Below are positions 34,781-44,045 of a DNA stretch of 64,000 nt, one piece after another. Under the pieces are notes generated by a model that saw nothing but the letters and a program-made list of their open reading frames with translations, had not been told where the DNA came from and made no database searches. Source of the stretch: JAGVSR01 sp033765145 (GTDB lineage: Bacteria; Pseudomonadota; Alphaproteobacteria; Rhizobiales; Hyphomicrobiaceae). The stretch is taken from contig JANRIH010000015.1 in assembly GCA_033765145.1 (NCBI GenBank), positions 1-64,000 of the forward strand, read 5' to 3'. Made by a program: the position numbers and the translations under genes. Numbering within the stretch: position 1 is the first letter of the stretch; every line of letters starts with the position of its first letter.

Positions 34781-36773
34781 GGATCGGTTGTTGGAGTGTC
34801 TTGTGAGAATCCCCGGCCGAACATGGTTGGGCGGCTTAGCGGCCATCGTCCATTGCCTAGGCGGGATCGGGCCATCGGCGGCGTCATGCGCCTCAGTCGG
34901 ATTTCCGTCAGATGCGGGCGTAGTCGATGTCCGGCGCTTCGGCGCCAAAGGCGACGGCATCACCGACGATACGGCTGCCATACAGCGGTCACTCTCCAAC
35001 GCGATGCCGCCCGGGGTGGGGGCCAGCCCGCGTGGCGTTCAGCGCATCGTCTATCTGCCCGATGGGACCTACCTTGTCAGGGATACGCTCAAATGGCGCA
35101 CGTCATATGAGCGGTATCTCGTCCTGCAGGGGCAGAGCCGCTCGAAGACGATTATCAAGCTCGCCGACAAAGCGCCGGGGTTCGGAGACAGGTCGCGCCC
35201 GCGGGCGGTCGTCTCGACGCGGCGCAGTGCTCCCGATCTACGCGACTCATTCCGCAATGGGATTTACGACATCACGATCGATGCAGGCCGCTTCAATCCG
35301 GGTGCAATCGGCGTCGATTTCATCACCAACAATACCGGCGGCATGCGGAACGTGGTCGTTAGGACGACCGATCCCGCCCGGCGGGGCGCTGTTGGCATCC
35401 GCCTCACGCAGCCCATGGTCGGGCCGGGCCTCTTCAAGACAATCGTGGTGTACGGCTTCGACATCGGACTGGAGACCCGAAACGACGACTTCAATGCCGT
35501 CTTCGAGCACCTTCAGCTGAGCGGGCAGCGTGTTGCCGGGATCAGGAACGACCGGTTCCCTCTGACCATTCGCGATCTGAAGAGCCGGAACAGCGTCCCC
35601 GTCGTTGACAATCGCGGTGAGATGGGTCTCGTGCAGATCATCGGCGGCACGTTCGAGGGCGGAGCGCCCGAGTCTGAGGCGGTGAGATCGACGGGCGGCT
35701 TCGTACATCTCAGAAACATTTCGTCGGCCGGTTACGGTGTCATCGTTCATGATGGACCGCGTCGGATCAGTGGTCCGCGATTGGCAGAATACACAACGGG
35801 ATCATTCGAGGGCGAAGGGTCAGGTTCACTGCGGCTTCCCGAGACCGAACCGCCGGACGTGCCGTGCGATGCGATTTCAGATTGGTCCAATGCGGCAAGG
35901 CGTGGTGCGAAGCCTAACGATGGCGGCAAAGAGGTCTATGAGGGGCCCTGGACCGAGCGTGGGGACGATGCGGCGGCCATTCAGGCCGCCATCGATAGCG
36001 GGGCCACGACGGTGTATCTTCCGAACGGGGTCTGGCAGATCGGACGCACGATCGTCTTGCGTGGGAATCTCCGGCGGCTCGATTTCCTCAACTCGACGCT
36101 TCAGCTCACAAGGTCATTCGCATCGAGCGGGGAACCGGCTTTCCGGCTCTTGGACGGTGCCCACCCTGCCGTCGTACTCGAACGCATGGAAACGGACTAC
36201 GGCGAGATGCGTGGCGACTTCATCGTACATGACGCGCGACGCACGCTGATCCTCAGGGAACTCGCTCTCAATCTCAAAGCGCGCCGTGGGTACGCCACAG
36301 GTGGCGCCGGGTCGGGGGACGTCTTCTTCGAGGACGTTACCGCCGATCGGGTCCTCGTACGCGGACAGCGCGCCTGGCTGCGGCAGTTTAATCCCGAGGG
36401 AACGGGGCCGGCACACCTTGTCAACGATGGCGGTCAGGTGTGGGTCCTCGGCATGAAGACCGAGGGCGTCGCGCCGATGGTCGAGACGATCAACGGCGGA
36501 CGAACCGAGGTGCTCGGGTCCTTGCTGCAGGTGACCGACCATGTTCCGCAGGACCTTCCCGCGTTCATCGTGCGAGACTCGCGCCTGTCGGTCGTGGCGG
36601 CGACAGGGATCGACCCCGCGGCCCAGCAGGCACTAGTCATCAGAGCCGAAAAAAACGGCTCTTTACGCGAGTGGCGGTCATCGGATTTTCAGAGCCGGGC
36701 GAGCCGCGTCCTCAGGCGTTGGGACGGCAGCTATGGACCCGCCGGTGCTTTCTGGGTCTTCGCGACACAATGA
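34764..36773 (+). CDS. Right-handed beta-helix (pectate-lyase-3-type) protein, EPS lyase or epimerase candidate
   Basis: The 669-residue protein starts at ATG 34764 (GTGAGGGCC upstream), overlapping the polymerase stop by 17 bp. A hydrophobic stretch near residues 20-45 (TWLGGLAAIVHCLGG) looks like a signal sequence. Two copies of the Pectate_lyase_3 (GH55-type) opening motif are visible: VVDVRRFGAKGDGITDDTAAIQRSL at about 57, and RGDDAAAIQAAIDSG with a Pro-Asn-Gly strand at about 400. The body is rich in short beta-helix repeats. Candidates are depolymerase, lyase or epimerase acting on the same polysaccharide in the periplasm. Confidence 0.8.
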   Translation: MERLFEDRLLECLVRIPGRTWLGGLAAIVHCLGGIGPSAASCASVGFPSDAGVVDVRRFGAKGDGITDDTAAIQRSLSNAMPPGVGASPRGVQRIVYLPDGTYLVRDTLKWRTSYERYLVLQGQSRSKTIIKLADKAPGFGDRSRPRAVVSTRRSAPDLRDSFRNGIYDITIDAGRFNPGAIGVDFITNNTGGMRNVVVRTTDPARRGAVGIRLTQPMVGPGLFKTIVVYGFDIGLETRNDDFNAVFEHLQLSGQRVAGIRNDRFPLTIRDLKSRNSVPVVDNRGEMGLVQIIGGTFEGGAPESEAVRSTGGFVHLRNISSAGYGVIVHDGPRRISGPRLAEYTTGSFEGEGSGSLRLPETEPPDVPCDAISDWSNAARRGAKPNDGGKEVYEGPWTERGDDAAAIQAAIDSGATTVYLPNGVWQIGRTIVLRGNLRRLDFLNSTLQLTRSFASSGEPAFRLLDGAHPAVVLERMETDYGEMRGDFIVHDARRTLILRELALNLKARRGYATGGAGSGDVFFEDVTADRVLVRGQRAWLRQFNPEGTGPAHLVNDGGQVWVLGMKTEGVAPMVETINGGRTEVLGSLLQVTDHVPQDLPAFIVRDSRLSVVAATGIDPAAQQALVIRAEKNGSLREWRSSDFQSRASRVLRRWDGSYGPAGAFWVFATQ

Positions 36774-36849
36774 AAGGCCCGGTCCTGCGAGCGGATCGCT
36801 CCGAGCCATATCACACGCCGGCAGCGCCATGTGTAGATGACCATCGGCC

Positions 36850-37854
36850 TTAACGCATCGTTCCGGGTACGATATGGCGGAGTATCAAGTCACGCAGGGC
36901 CTGCCGTTCCATCACGTGGATGGCGATCAGTGAGGCCACGAAAGCGGCGAGCAGTGCCACGAGCATTGTCATTGAAGTACTTGGCCCTTCCGGCACCGCA
37001 AGGGCGCGGGCCGGCGTGACCTGACCTGTGTCACGAAGCTCGTCCGCGGTCATTAGGTGCGCCGTTCTATGGGTCTCGAGGCTTTGGTTGGCGAGCGCCA
37101 AGTCGTGACGGGCGCGGATCATGATCGGATGCTTTGGACCATAGGTGATCCCCAGCTCGGCGACGGCCTTCGATGCAGCGCCATGTGCTGCGGCTAGCGC
37201 CTGATAGCGGGTGTCGTGGATGTACTGGGCGGCAAGAAGATTGACAATGAACGCGGCTTCCTCCGGGTCGGGCGCGCTATAGGACACCGATATCAGATAG
37301 GTGCGTGCATCCGTTGCGATCGTCGTCGCGCGCGCCAGACGGGCGGTCGCGGCGTCGATTTCGGCCGGTGTCAGCGGCTCGCTTCCGACACGACCCTGGC
37401 CGAAGATGCTCGGAAAGGACGAGGCCGCGGAACCTGCCACCGATTCTTCGGCGACGAGTCGCTCGATGACACGATGGACGACCTGCGGCTCGCGCAACAG
37501 TCTCATCTCGCTCTCGACAATCGCGGTGGCGTCGATGGCGGGTGTCACTCCCGGCTGGCCCGACATCGCGCGCGCCTGCAATTCCGGTTCGATCGTTGCC
37601 GTGGCGGTGTATTTCGGAACGCTCAACAGCATGTAGGCGAGAGCCGCGACGAGTGCCGCGACGACAATCGCGACAATCGCCGTGCGACGCCGCCACGCGA
37701 TGAGCGCGAATTCCACCGTGGCCCTGATGAGTGACGGCTCAATCGGCGGATCGGAGTCGTTGGCCTTGTTGGCGATGCGCTCAGTCGGGGCGACGGTGCG
37801 CCCGGCCAGCGAAGTCACGATCTCGAAGTTCGCCGAATGGACTTTGTGGATCAT
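36850..37854 (-). CDS. Wzz-type chain-length/PCP protein, without kinase domain
   Basis: The 334-residue inner-membrane protein has a cytoplasmic N-terminal tail, a first membrane segment (AIVAIVVAALVAALAYMLL, about 59-77), a periplasmic body with a Wzz/ExoP-like strand (VPKYTATATIEPELQ) and a second membrane segment near residue 300 (MTMLVALLAAFVASLIAIHVM), then only about 18 residues. ExoP/GumC-type copolymerases often carry a cytoplasmic BY-kinase with a Tyr cluster; this one ends after the second segment. It is separated from the exporter gene by 19 bp on the same strand. It should control chain length and contact the outer-membrane exporter. Confidence 0.85.
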   Translation of the reverse strand: MIHKVHSANFEIVTSLAGRTVAPTERIANKANDSDPPIEPSLIRATVEFALIAWRRRTAIVAIVVAALVAALAYMLLSVPKYTATATIEPELQARAMSGQPGVTPAIDATAIVESEMRLLREPQVVHRVIERLVAEESVAGSAASSFPSIFGQGRVGSEPLTPAEIDAATARLARATTIATDARTYLISVSYSAPDPEEAAFIVNLLAAQYIHDTRYQALAAAHGAASKAVAELGITYGPKHPIMIRARHDLALANQSLETHRTAHLMTADELRDTGQVTPARALAVPEGPSTSMTMLVALLAAFVASLIAIHVMERQALRDLILRHIVPGTMR

Positions 37855-37873
37855 GGTCTTTGCCGTTGTCAGT

Positions 37874-39190
37874 CTACTCGATGGTGTTCTCGGCGATCGA
37901 TGTCGGTCTGTTATCCAGGCCGCCGCCCTCCCACGATGCGAGCGGTGGCCTTTCGAGCGCTGTCAGTGTTCGCACGTCGAGCACATCGCCCGGCTGGAGT
38001 ATCGCGTCGTCCGATACCTCGATCGTCGCGGCTCTGGCGTCGACGATGCGCGTGACGAGGAACTGACGCTTGACGGTAACGTTGCCCGTGCTTCCCGCCT
38101 CGCGGAGCTTCAACGCACGGACCTCGCGCGCGGCAGGGAGGGCCATCTCGATCTCGCGCAAACGCTGCTTCACGGCCTCCAAGTCGGCAGAGCTTGCCCG
38201 GGTGTCGGCGGTTCTCGCATCGTCGATGCGAATCGCGATTTCACCAATGCCTGACGCTAGGCGCGAACGATCGCCTTCCAGGCGCCAGATGATCCCTTCC
38301 TTAGCGGCGGCGTTGAGCTGGATCTGGATGAGCGTCTCGAAGCGCGCGAGACCGCTCTTCTGGAGCTTCTGATATTCGCGCCTATGTTCTGAGATGAGCT
38401 GAAGCTGTCGTTTCTCGGCGTCGATCTGCGACCCGATCGCAGCAATCTCGGCTTCGAGCGGACCCTTTTGGGCTTCGATCAGCGCGATCCGGCGCGCTGT
38501 CTCGGTCTGGCGCGCATTGAGCTGGCTCCGTTCGTCAGCCAAAGTGGATTGGGCCTCGGCATTGGTAACGACGGCGGGCGTCGGCGGCGGCTCGAATACG
38601 TCCACACCCGCGATCTGGGCCAAGAGCCGGGCCTTGCGCACCGAGAGGCGCCATTGCTGATCCTCGAGGAGCCGCAACCGCTCGTCTGCCGCGAGGTAGT
38701 CTGTCAAAGCTTGGCTGGGGGTGACTCCCGCCGCGCCGTATCCGCCGGCCAGACCGACAGCAGACTTGACCATGGTGCCGTATCGGAACGGAAAGCTGCC
38801 CGCTGTCCGCACATCGCCCAGGATCTGTATCGGTCGCATTTCTCCGATCTTCACGAAAACGGATGGATCGTTCAGTATTCCATCTGCCAGGGCCGACACG
38901 ATGCGTGCCTGCGCCTCGGCTATTGTCAGTTTTCCCAATTCAAGAGCGCCGACGATCGGCAACATAATGCTGCCGTTGCCGTCGACAGGATAGTCGCCGG
39001 AGAGATCAGCTTGGCCGAGAACGACGACGGTGATCCGGTCGCCCGGCGCCAGCCGATATGCACTGTCCTCGGCGGCCGCGCTCGGCGACGCGACGCCATA
39101 CAGGCAAAGTGACAGCATGACGGCTGTGACGGCGAGCAGTCGAGGACCGGCAGGGAGCATTGGCGTCGTTCGTGACATGGCGGGGCCCAT
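37874..39190 (-). CDS. ExoF/Wza-like outer-membrane polysaccharide export protein with coiled coil
   Basis: The 438-residue protein has a signal peptide (hydrophobic LLAVTAVMLSLCLYGVASPSA to about residue 39), the polysaccharide-export motif YRLAPGDRITVVVLGQADLSG, and the SLBB motif QILGDVRTAGSFPFRYG. A long coiled coil follows (about 170-345, rich in Glu/Arg/Ala, from LLEDQQWRL to LREIEMALPAA). ExoF-type proteins combine an OPX domain with such a helical hairpin. ATG 39190 is used; ATG 39178 is possible. It begins the leftward operon from the third divergent palindrome region, followed by the chain-length gene. Confidence 0.88.
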   Translation of the reverse strand: MGPAMSRTTPMLPAGPRLLAVTAVMLSLCLYGVASPSAAAEDSAYRLAPGDRITVVVLGQADLSGDYPVDGNGSIMLPIVGALELGKLTIAEAQARIVSALADGILNDPSVFVKIGEMRPIQILGDVRTAGSFPFRYGTMVKSAVGLAGGYGAAGVTPSQALTDYLAADERLRLLEDQQWRLSVRKARLLAQIAGVDVFEPPPTPAVVTNAEAQSTLADERSQLNARQTETARRIALIEAQKGPLEAEIAAIGSQIDAEKRQLQLISEHRREYQKLQKSGLARFETLIQIQLNAAAKEGIIWRLEGDRSRLASGIGEIAIRIDDARTADTRASSADLEAVKQRLREIEMALPAAREVRALKLREAGSTGNVTVKRQFLVTRIVDARAATIEVSDDAILQPGDVLDVRTLTALERPPLASWEGGGLDNRPTSIAENTIE

Positions 39191-39320
39191 TCGTGTTCCG
39201 ATGCGCTGCGATCAGATGCAATCCTCCAAAGCCCGTGCGGTTCCTCTGTGCTCTATCTCCGGGCTGGCTTGCAGGCGATGCCGCGAAACCTCTTCTCCTG
39301 CGATGGCGGCAGCGAACCAA

Positions 39321-39334
39321 TCCCCATATGGGGA
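39321..39334. promoter_or_regulatory. TCCCCATATGGGGA palindrome in divergent EPS promoter 3
   Basis: This is a perfect 14-bp palindrome, preceded by GAACCAA exactly as at 33460. It lies 131 bp upstream of the exporter start (39190) and 89 bp upstream of GTG 39423. It is a likely operator of the same regulator as at 27780 and 33460. Confidence 0.75.
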
Positions 39335-39422
39335 TCGCATTTTCCGCAGCGGGCGGCGATCAGGGACTGTGGCCGAGATTGTCTCGGCGGCCGCGACGAC
39401 ACGACTATTGCGGGAGCGAGGC

Positions 39423-40637
39423 GTGCGCATTCTCATCGTGCATAACCGCTATCAGCAGCCGGGCGGGGAGGACGCGGTCGTCTCGAACGAAAGCGTGCTG
39501 CTCGCCGGCCATGGGCACGATGTCAGGATGCATGTCGTTTCGAACGATGAGATCAAGGGGTTCGGCGACAAGGTCTCGGCGCTCCGTCACTGCGCGTACA
39601 GCATCGGCTCCCGGAACTCTCTCGCGGAGCGGCTCGCTTCCGAAAAGCCAGACATCGTCCATGTCCACAACGTCTTTCCGCTGCTGACGCCGTCGGTCTA
39701 CGATGCCTGCCGGGCTCATCGCGTGCCCGTCGTCCAGACCCTGCACAACTATCGCATCATGTGCGCCAACGGTCTGCTAATGCGCAATGGGAGCCCGTGC
39801 CGAGTGTGTGTCGACGGCACGCCCTACCAGGGGGCCCTCCATGCCTGCTATCGCGGCTCCTACGTCGGCTCGGCCGCCGTCGCGCATATGATCGACCGGC
39901 ACAGACGCGAAGGCACCTGGCTCGCGAAAGTCGACCGCTATATCGCACTCTCGAACTTCTCGCGTGCCGAGTTCGTGGCCGCGGGGCTCCCGAAGGAGCT
40001 CGTCTCGGTCAAGGGCAATGTGGTGTTCGATCCCGGTCCCGTCGAGGCGCGCATTCGCCGAGGGGGCCTCTTCGTCGGGCGCCTCAGCGAGGAGAAGGGC
40101 GTCCGCGATCTCATCCGGGCTTGGAACGGTCTCAACGTGCCGCTCACGATCGCAGGAGACGGTCCCTTGATGTCGGAGGTCAGAGCGCACGCATCGTCCA
40201 ATATCCGCGTGCTCGGCAGGGTCGACAAGTCGGCGATCAATAGGGAGATGCGCCGTGCGGCGTTTCTCATCCTGCCGTCGACGTGCTTCGAGAACTTTCC
40301 GGTTTCGGTGGCCGAGGCGTTCGCATCAGGGTTGCCTGCCGTCGTCGCTCGGATCGGCGCGCTCGCAGACATCGTGAAGGATCATGAAACCGGACTTCAT
40401 TTCGAGCCAGGCGATGCCGAGGCGTTGCGCGCAGCGGTCCGCTGGGCGGACGGCCATCCAGCACAAATGGCTGAGATGGGCCGGGTGGCGCGCGCTACCT
40501 ACGAGCGGGAGCTCTGTCCCGAGGTCAATTACCGGCAATTGAAGGCCATCTACGATGCCGCGCTCGACGGCGCGCGGCCGATCCAAATTGAGGCGCCGTC
40601 GTGCGATGTCCTGCCCGAGGTCGTAGCCTTTCCATGA
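39423..40637 (+). CDS. GT4-family glycosyltransferase (EPS)
   Basis: The 404-residue enzyme starts at GTG 39423 (VRILIVHNRY), with GGGAGCGAGG just upstream; the frame back to 39030 runs through the divergent regulatory region. It has a GT-B fold. The donor half contains FVGRLSEEKGVRDLIRAW, TIAGDGPLM, VLGRVDK and an EX7E-like STCFENFPVSVAEAFASGLP. A CRVCVDGTPYQGALHACY segment has three Cys residues, as in several O-antigen GT4 enzymes. It should add a sugar to the repeat in the cytoplasm. It overlaps the deacetylase gene (ATGA-type overlap at 40634). Confidence 0.88.
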   Translation: MRILIVHNRYQQPGGEDAVVSNESVLLAGHGHDVRMHVVSNDEIKGFGDKVSALRHCAYSIGSRNSLAERLASEKPDIVHVHNVFPLLTPSVYDACRAHRVPVVQTLHNYRIMCANGLLMRNGSPCRVCVDGTPYQGALHACYRGSYVGSAAVAHMIDRHRREGTWLAKVDRYIALSNFSRAEFVAAGLPKELVSVKGNVVFDPGPVEARIRRGGLFVGRLSEEKGVRDLIRAWNGLNVPLTIAGDGPLMSEVRAHASSNIRVLGRVDKSAINREMRRAAFLILPSTCFENFPVSVAEAFASGLPAVVARIGALADIVKDHETGLHFEPGDAEALRAAVRWADGHPAQMAEMGRVARATYERELCPEVNYRQLKAIYDAALDGARPIQIEAPSCDVLPEVVAFP

Positions 40638-41464
40638 ACAACGATCGGAGATCGGCGCCGTATGTGTCAGGTGCGAAGCGCGCGATAGCGAGCAGCCTTC
40701 GCGCCGGCCATCGCCTTCTCGCGTCGAGACCTCTCCCCTCCCGCCTCGCAATCTACTTTCACGAGCTCGAACCCTGGCAGCATCCGGCGTTCCGGGAGGC
40801 CTTGCAGTTCCTGACGGAGGCCGGATATCGGTTCTGCGACGGCCTCGAACTGGCCGAGTGTCGGAGCGCGGCGCGCCTTGTCTATGTCTCCTTCGACGAC
40901 AATTTCGCGAGCTGGCACCGCTCGATCGATCTCCTCGATGCGCTCGGGGTGAGGGCGACGTTCTACGTGAACACGCTTCCGTTCCGCGATATCTGCCCGG
41001 AGGAGGCCATTGCCGAATACTTCAGGCGGATCGACCATCGCGGCGAACGAAAGACGCTGACGAGAGCAGAACTGCTCGAGATCCGGGCGGCGGGGCACAG
41101 GATTGGATGTCATTCTCATTCGCACTTCGTGCTTTCCAAACTCTCCCGCGCGCAATGGGGCGGTGAGATTCAGGCGTCGAAAGTCGCGCTCGAGAGCATC
41201 CTCGGCGAGGAGATCGTCGACTTCTCGTTTCCTTACGGCATGAGGCGCTATTTCTCGGAGCCCCTGCGCGCGTATTGCCGTTCGCTCGGGTTCGTCACAG
41301 TCGCCAACGGGGCTCCGGGGCTCCAGCACAGGCGTATAATCGATCCCATGCGGCTCGAACGCACGCGGTGGAATCTCGACCGGCCGCTCGCCTACAACCT
41401 CACCGATCTCCGCATCGATGGCCGCGTATTCGAGGCCCTCACGGGTCGCAGCGCGGTGTCGTGA
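40634..41464 (+). CDS. Polysaccharide deacetylase (NodB homology)
   Basis: The 276-residue protein overlaps the glycosyltransferase stop by 4 bp. It has the main NodB motifs: VSFDDNF (motif 1 Asp pair), CHSHSHFVLSKLS (His metal ligands, motif 2), DFSFPYG (motif 3), and the C-terminal part of the barrel. No clear signal peptide is visible (the N-terminus is basic), so it could act in the cytoplasm on a lipid-linked repeat, or be exported another way. It probably removes N- or O-acetyl groups from the exopolysaccharide. Its last 26 bp overlap the LuxR gene on the other strand. Confidence 0.85.
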   Translation: MNNDRRSAPYVSGAKRAIASSLRAGHRLLASRPLPSRLAIYFHELEPWQHPAFREALQFLTEAGYRFCDGLELAECRSAARLVYVSFDDNFASWHRSIDLLDALGVRATFYVNTLPFRDICPEEAIAEYFRRIDHRGERKTLTRAELLEIRAAGHRIGCHSHSHFVLSKLSRAQWGGEIQASKVALESILGEEIVDFSFPYGMRRYFSEPLRAYCRSLGFVTVANGAPGLQHRRIIDPMRLERTRWNLDRPLAYNLTDLRIDGRVFEALTGRSAVS

Positions 41465-42629
41465 TGGTGATGGGGCGATCAGGACGGCGGGCGGGTACAC
41501 GAATGTTCGTGCGCGACTCACGTGATCGAGTATCGGCCGGAGCGTGCGTGCGAATCGGCCCGCAAAGTTGCGCGACCGTGGATACGAGTTCTGCCTGCCG
41601 CGAGATGCCGAGTTTCGAGAAGACCCGCTTCAGATAGGTCCGCGCCGATTCCTCCGATAGAGCCATTTCGTGCGAGGCGACCTTCAAGGACTTCCCCGAG
41701 ATGATGTGGGCCGCGAGCCTCGACTCCGACGCGGTCAGGCCAAGGCCTTCGAGGATCAGGTCCGGCTGCAGCGGCTGGGACTTGTCAGGAAAGATGATGC
41801 AAGTTGCGCCGCACGTGGTTTTGTCCCCGGAGGCCAGGCGAACGACATAGAAGGGTGTTCGTTCATCCTGATCGGGCAATCGCTTCCAGATGGTTTCGGC
41901 GCCGGCCTCGGAATGATCCAGGTCGGTCTCGGGCAACTGTGCGAGGATCGAGGAGATGAAGTGCCCGCAGGCGGGGCTCACCAATGATCTCGTCAACGGC
42001 CTCGTTTCGGACTTTGGCCGCCCAAATGCCCGCGTCAGGATCGCGTGGGCGCAGTCGTTCAAGAACAGGATCCCGCCTTCGTCGTCGGTGAAGACCGTAG
42101 CGAACCGCAGCTTGTCGTATCCACGTTGCAGGAGTTCGACGTGCCGGCGAATGCCGGCCGCCGTCATGAGGCTGTGGACCAGCGCATCTGGTGTGATCCC
42201 CGATCTCAATTGGGTCAACACCCAGTCTGCATAGTCAGTTGCCATGGTCGTGTGCTTCAGAAGCGCGATAACGAAGCGCTCGCCGGCCGATGTGCGGCCG
42301 AGCAGCAGCACGACGGCGGAATCATCGGTCCCGTCGACGCTCATGTGCACTGGGCTCGGCGCGCGGTTGCCGGTACCGATCTCGTTTCTCCCGAGTGTGA
42401 CGATCGAGGCGGGATGCGTGACGGACATTGTCTCCGCTAGCTGCTTCAGTCGCGGACTCTCGGGATCGAATGCGATGCCGTCACTGATCAGCGTCTGCCA
42501 CGACATGTCGGGACCGGGGCCAAAGCAGCCGACGGCATAGCCGTCGCAATCGAAGCGCTGTGTCAGGTAGAGGCTCGCCAACTCGGTGATCGGTGCGCAT
42601 ATGTCGAGGGCGGTACGATCGCTACGCAT
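41439..42629 (-). CDS. LuxR-type (GerE HTH) transcriptional regulator
   Basis: The 396-residue protein has a C-terminal GerE helix-turn-helix at about residues 295-355: LTASESRLAAHIISGKSLK, then SEESARTYLKRVFSKLGISRQAELV. No receiver, PAS or autoinducer-binding domain is identifiable upstream, though the region is long enough for a sensor domain. ATG 42629 follows AGGGGACAG closely; the frame to 42782 has no support. It is adjacent to the divergently regulated polysaccharide transcripts and is the best candidate in this window for binding the TCCCCA-NN-TGGGGA sites. That link is an inference from location and symmetry. Confidence 0.88.
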   Translation of the reverse strand: MRSDRTALDICAPITELASLYLTQRFDCDGYAVGCFGPGPDMSWQTLISDGIAFDPESPRLKQLAETMSVTHPASIVTLGRNEIGTGNRAPSPVHMSVDGTDDSAVVLLLGRTSAGERFVIALLKHTTMATDYADWVLTQLRSGITPDALVHSLMTAAGIRRHVELLQRGYDKLRFATVFTDDEGGILFLNDCAHAILTRAFGRPKSETRPLTRSLVSPACGHFISSILAQLPETDLDHSEAGAETIWKRLPDQDERTPFYVVRLASGDKTTCGATCIIFPDKSQPLQPDLILEGLGLTASESRLAAHIISGKSLKVASHEMALSEESARTYLKRVFSKLGISRQAELVSTVAQLCGPIRTHAPADTRSRESRTNIRVPARRPDRPITITTPRCDP

Positions 42630-43357
42630 CTGTCCCCTGCTTCCGCTACAATGGGTCCGCCTCTGACCGGGCGACCGGCCGAGTTGGGCGGGCTTGACTT
42701 GGGTTCGTGGCGGTTTCGGGATTCCCCGTCGGTGGATCGGGCGCCCAGTGGCGCGGCCCGGTCGGCACGGTCTTCCCGTCAATAGCGTGCTTGACCCGGC
42801 TTACCACCCACCATGAAGGGGATGCTGCGGAGCCGTGGTCGTATGCGCCACCATGCAGTGGTTAAAGCGCGGATGTACATGGACTATTGTCTGAGGCCGG
42901 TACGGTACCTAAGTCCGAAAGTTCGACCCATGTCGGTTTATTATTTTTGCTCAGATAATGCTCTGAAACTCCATAATTTTCATGGTTAACGCTGATCAGT
43001 GTCAAGGGCAGACGCCGGATGTTGCGTGGTCGCATTGTCCGTGTCGCTTGCTGTCGGTCCAAGGTCTGACGGAGGGTGCGGTGGCGCTGTGCTATACGGT
43101 CAGGTTGGAGGGATCGAAAGTGGCCGGCCGGAGACGGTCGCATGACACTTCGGCGCGGCGACTTCGGAAGCACGGGCGCGGCTTGTCGCGGCGGCGTTGT
43201 TGTTTCGAATGAGCGCGCGGCGCGATCTCGGCTATCCTCAGTGAGACGGGCGGTGTTATGGCGGGACATCGACGTCACCTCTGGTCGGTGCATCCATAGC
43301 GAGGCCGCGCGCGCGGAGCCTAATCATCCGCTCATCCAACAATGCAAGAGGCTTGAC
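42630..43357. other. Long intergenic region with AT-rich dyad
   Basis: No supported gene lies in these 728 bases; the frames here lack codon bias or family similarity. An AT-rich stretch (about 42930-43000) includes TCAGATAATGCTCTGA (42951-42966; 5-bp arms, N6), a possible operator or promoter. The same TCAGATAAT also occurs at 46052. Confidence 0.35.
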
Positions 43358-44002
43358 GTGCTTCGCTCAAACGATCCGCTGTCCCATGCTTTCCGCGTTG
43401 CTCTCGCGGTGATGATGCTCTTGTCACTGAAGGCGCCGGCTGTCGCCGAAGAGACAGGCGCTGCGACGCCGTCAGAGGGGATGGCCGCGTGCGGGCGTCC
43501 GCCGATGATCGACCGGGCCGGATGGAACGCGAAGCCGGCTCGAACAGACGCCATGAAGACCCAGACCGTGACGTCGATCGTTCTGCACGACACCCGCGCG
43601 CGATCCAATCCAGGCCTGCCGGTTGCCGAGAAGATGCAGAACCTGCAGAGCTACGCCATGTCTGCCGGCCGTGTCAGTGGATTGAAAAAGCCGGCCTGGG
43701 GCGATGTGCCTTACCACTTCTACATCGGCATCGACGGGCAGATCGCGGAGGGGCGCGGCCTCGACTATGCGGGCGACTCGCTCGGGTACTATCAAACACA
43801 GAGTAAGGCCCAGATCGTGCTCGAGGGCGACTTCGATGTCGAGGAGCCCTCGGACGCTCAGGTGGCGTCCCTCAAGAGCCTCGTCTGCTGGCTGAAGCGG
43901 GACTACAAGATCGATGGAACGCTGATCTTCGGGCATGGGCAACTCGCATCGGTACCGTGCCCTGGCCCGAACCTCGTCAAACGAATACCGGACCTCAGGT
44001 GA
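43358..44002 (+). CDS. Secreted PGRP/amidase_2-type N-acetylmuramoyl-L-alanine amidase
   Basis: The 214-residue protein starts at GTG 43358 (AAGAGG upstream). It has a signal peptide (HAFRVALAVMMLLSLKAPAVA, cleavage near residue 30) and a PGRP/T7-lysozyme fold with the zinc ligands His in SIVLHDTR (about 76), His in FGHGQL, and Cys in PCPGPN. The helical hydrophobic strand VPYHFYIGIDGQIAEGRGL is typical. It should cut the sugar-peptide bond of peptidoglycan in the periplasm. Gene position, between the LuxR gene and a deacetylase, suggests a role in opening the wall for polymer export or during its remodelling. Confidence 0.85.
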   Translation: MLRSNDPLSHAFRVALAVMMLLSLKAPAVAEETGAATPSEGMAACGRPPMIDRAGWNAKPARTDAMKTQTVTSIVLHDTRARSNPGLPVAEKMQNLQSYAMSAGRVSGLKKPAWGDVPYHFYIGIDGQIAEGRGLDYAGDSLGYYQTQSKAQIVLEGDFDVEEPSDAQVASLKSLVCWLKRDYKIDGTLIFGHGQLASVPCPGPNLVKRIPDLR

Positions 44003-44045
44003 CCATCGGCCGGTGCGCAGCGCCAAAGAACTGCGAGGCCAAAAT

